Source of the DNA: an uncultured Fibrobacter sp.
GTDB taxonomy: Bacteria; Fibrobacterota; Fibrobacteria; Fibrobacterales; Fibrobacteraceae
Direction: 5' to 3'
Length of the DNA stretch: 13,644 nucleotides
Assembly (NCBI GenBank): GCA_937891805.1
Contig: CALATK010000170.1
Coordinates: forward strand, 1 to 13,644
Below are positions 12,327 to 13,644 of this stretch, in pieces. The notes under the pieces are model-generated. The model saw only the letters and a program-made list of their open reading frames with translations. It had not been told where the DNA came from and ran no database searches. Position numbers and translations under genes: made by a program. Each line of letters starts with the position of its first letter. The first letter of the stretch is position 1.

Positions 12327-13310
12327 ATGAAACGACTTTTCTTTGGGCTTTCGTTCGCCGCCATGGCTTTGTTTGTTGCCTGCGGTGGAGATAGTGGCTC
12401 AAGTGCTGACAGTTTGGATGAATCGTCGAGTTCCAGTGAAATGGATGGTACTGAGTCTAGCGATTCCGTGAACCCGTCATCCAGCGACCAGGTCACCTTG
12501 TCCAGCGATTCCGAAGATCTAAATCCCAGCGGCTCCGAAGGCGGCAAAAGTTCCGGAAGCGTTGAAGGAACGTCATCGGATAGTTCCGAAGGCAATTCGT
12601 CTGGCAGCTCCGAAGAGCCGGACTCCGACAGTTCCGAAGGCGACTCATCCAGTTCGGAAGGTGACGAAATCGATAACGGTAGCGTCTACGATGCAGATGC
12701 CAATACGCTGACGGACCTGCGCGACGGCCATGTTTACAGGACCACCACCATCGATATTCCTGTAAAGGACTATTCCGAAGTGTGGATGGCCGAGAACCTG
12801 AACTACAAGACGGCAAACAGCTACTGCTACGGCGATGACCCCGACAAATGCAACATCTACGGCCGCCTGTACAAATGGTCTGCGGCAGTTGGGAGAAGTG
12901 AGGAAGAGTGTGGCTATTATCATGAGTGTAACTTGCCGGTAGGGAATATCCGCGGTGCATGTCCTGAAGGCTGGCACCTGCCCAGTGAGGGTGAATTCGA
13001 ACTACTGGTTATCGCCGTTGACGGTTCCCTTATTCAGTATCTCGGCCCAAATGATGCGGGTACTAAACTCAAGTCCGTCGAAGGCTGGAATAATAGCGGC
13101 AATGGGACCGACATCTATTCCTTTTCGGCGTTGCCTGCTGGCCACTCGGGCTTTGATGGGAAATATGTCAACGAGGGAGACCACACATACTTCTGGAGTT
13201 CCACACAGGATGGTTCCTACGCGTACCGCATGTACCTAGAGAACGATATCGCAAATCTGTACCGTGACAGTAAATTCTACGGGTTTTCAGTTCGTTGTCT
13301 AATGGATTAG
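12327..13310 (+). CDS. FISUMP-domain lipoprotein with Ser-rich linker
   Basis: This is a 327-residue surface or outer-membrane lipoprotein. Signal peptide MKRLFFGLSFAAMALFVAC carries lipobox LFVAC (Cys19). Residues about 24-116 are a Ser/Glu/Gly/Asp-rich acidic linker with repeated SSEG-type units. A FISUMP domain (Fib_succ_major family) fills about 118-326, with LTDLRDGHVYRTT, VWMAENLNYKTANSYCYGDD, CNIYGRLYKWSAA, GACPEGWHLPSEGEFE, GWNNSGNGTDIYSFSALPAG, YFWSSTQDGSYAYRMYL and the closing FYGFSVRCLMD. Six Cys (167, 175, 195, 201, 212, 324) may form disulfides. The family is typical of Fibrobacter surface proteins, and its biochemical role is not established. The stop codon TAG is itself part of the first heptamer unit of the following repeat. 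Confidence 0.92.
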   Translation: MKRLFFGLSFAAMALFVACGGDSGSSADSLDESSSSSEMDGTESSDSVNPSSSDQVTLSSDSEDLNPSGSEGGKSSGSVEGTSSDSSEGNSSGSSEEPDSDSSEGDSSSSEGDEIDNGSVYDADANTLTDLRDGHVYRTTTIDIPVKDYSEVWMAENLNYKTANSYCYGDDPDKCNIYGRLYKWSAAVGRSEEECGYYHECNLPVGNIRGACPEGWHLPSEGEFELLVIAVDGSLIQYLGPNDAGTKLKSVEGWNNSGNGTDIYSFSALPAGHSGFDGKYVNEGDHTYFWSSTQDGSYAYRMYLENDIANLYRDSKFYGFSVRCLMD

Positions 13311-13352
13311 GTCTTAGGTTATAGGTTGTAGGTTTTAGGATCGCAGGTTACA
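13304..13352 (+). repeat. Degenerate heptamer tandem repeat starting in the FISUMP stop codon
   Basis: Units are GGATTAG, GTCTTAG, GTTATAG, GTTGTAG, GTTTTAG, GATCGCA, GGTTACA. Five consecutive units end in TAG, so stops appear in all three plus frames. The first TAG is the gene's own stop (13308-13310). CTATAAC at 13399-13405 is the exact reverse complement of unit 3. The array is related in period and GATCG content to the reverse complement of 2600-2634. Confidence 0.65.
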
Positions 13353-13411
13353 AGATGTGTCGTCTTGACTCCGTAGGAGTGCCCTAGGTTGTCAACCGCT
13401 ATAACTTCAAA

Positions 13412-13431
13412 CGGCTCCCAATCGGGAGCCG
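13412..13431. terminator. Strong hairpin between convergent genes, likely (bidirectional) terminator
   Basis: CGGCTCCC (13412-13419) and GGGAGCCG (13424-13431) form a perfect 8-bp stem with an AATC loop. Downstream tracts are poor in both directions (CCTTGGTGTTTTG on plus, TTTGAAGTT on minus), so efficiency is uncertain. Its position suits both the FISUMP gene and the minus-strand gene ending at 13458. Confidence 0.55.
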
Positions 13432-13457
13432 CCTTGGTGTTTTGCTAGTTCAGAAAA

Positions 13458-13644
13458 CTATTTTCCTAGAATCGCTTCTTCGGAAAGATTGAACCGTCGG
13501 GTCAGAATTTCTATGGAGACGCCGTCTTGGAGAAGTCCCCTGGCCGTGTTCAGCTTGTCTTCAAGGGCTTTCGCTTCGGCGTCGGCCTTGACTTTTTGCT
13601 GTTCTTCGACACGAGCGTCGGCAATCTGTTGGCGAAAAACATCA
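13458..13644 (-). CDS. C-terminal end of a probable Rpn/PD-(D/E)XK transposase-like protein (runs off right edge)
   Basis: The last 61 codons of a minus-strand gene are present. The peptide is helical and charged (QIADARVEEQQKVKADAEAK, then ALEDKLNTARGLLQDGVSIE) and ends ILTRRFNLSEEAILGK before TAG at 13458-13460. A charged helix followed by a 'GLLxxGxSxExIxxxxxLSxEEI' helix-turn-helix-like ending is typical of the C-termini of Rpn/TIGR01784-type PD-(D/E)XK nuclease-family proteins, which are abundant in Fibrobacter. The catalytic domain lies outside the window, so the assignment is tentative. The frame is open to the edge and codon use is normal. Confidence 0.6.
   Translation of the reverse strand, partial: DVFRQQIADARVEEQQKVKADAEAKALEDKLNTARGLLQDGVSIEILTRRFNLSEEAILGK

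Noticed and set aside
12535..12670. Repeated TCCGAAGGC-like DNA as a CRISPR or tandem repeat element
   Set aside because: It is simply the coding of the Ser/Glu/Gly linker repeats, with irregular spacing and no spacers.

Overview
The window looks like chromosomal DNA of a Fibrobacter species, most likely a relative of F. succinogenes. The best evidence is the gene at 12327-13310: a lipoprotein with a long Ser-rich linker and a FISUMP domain (Fibrobacter succinogenes major paralogous domain), a family highly expanded in that genus. Consistent with this are the secreted protein at 1500-2576, with its Ser-run linker and short basic tail, an NspC-type spermidine enzyme, and dispersed repeats containing GTCATYC. 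This assignment rests on recognition of families, not on a database search. No tRNA, rRNA, CRISPR array, insertion sequence or integrase was seen, and no stretch over 300 bases lacks a gene.

Layout. Positions 1-1421 (minus) hold an MCE/MlaD-type lipid-transport protein followed after 3 nt by the start of recG, which runs off the left edge. A short divergent promoter region separates this pair from a secreted jelly-roll-like protein (1500-2576). Next are a heptamer-repeat spacer, argG (2675-3946) with a strong terminator, and a secreted TPR protein (4068-5516) interrupted by an in-frame TAA. Convergent to it is a minus-strand unit read as nspC (8265-7138), tsaE (7129-6711, carrying a one-base frameshift) and rlmI (6714-5521). 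Divergent from nspC is a plus-strand unit: an unrecognised secreted protein (8414-9235), a FecCD-type permease, its ABC ATPase, and a TraB/GumN-family lipoprotein (to 11925). A small coiled-coil lipoprotein (11962-12165) and the FISUMP lipoprotein follow. The right edge has a second heptamer repeat, a strong hairpin and the 3' end of a minus-strand gene resembling the C-terminus of Rpn/PD-(D/E)XK transposase-like proteins.

How the genes fit together. Housekeeping functions (arginine synthesis, spermidine synthesis, t6A tRNA modification, 23S rRNA methylation, fork rescue) alternate with envelope genes (MCE, TPR, ABC importer, three lipoproteins). The ABC genes form a metal-chelate or cobalamin type importer without a recognisable binding protein here.

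The most useful observations are: two genes that look broken by single-base changes (tsaE and the TPR gene); a recurrent -10-like motif close to TWCTATMTTT, placed either 6-8 nt before an ATG that lacks a Shine-Dalgarno (apparently leaderless) or 17-38 nt before an ATG that has one; two degenerate heptamer tandem repeats with a stop triplet in most units; and a dispersed repeat that overlaps the 5' end of the TraB-family gene and makes its start codon ambiguous. I found no convincing new multi-gene defence or biosynthetic system.
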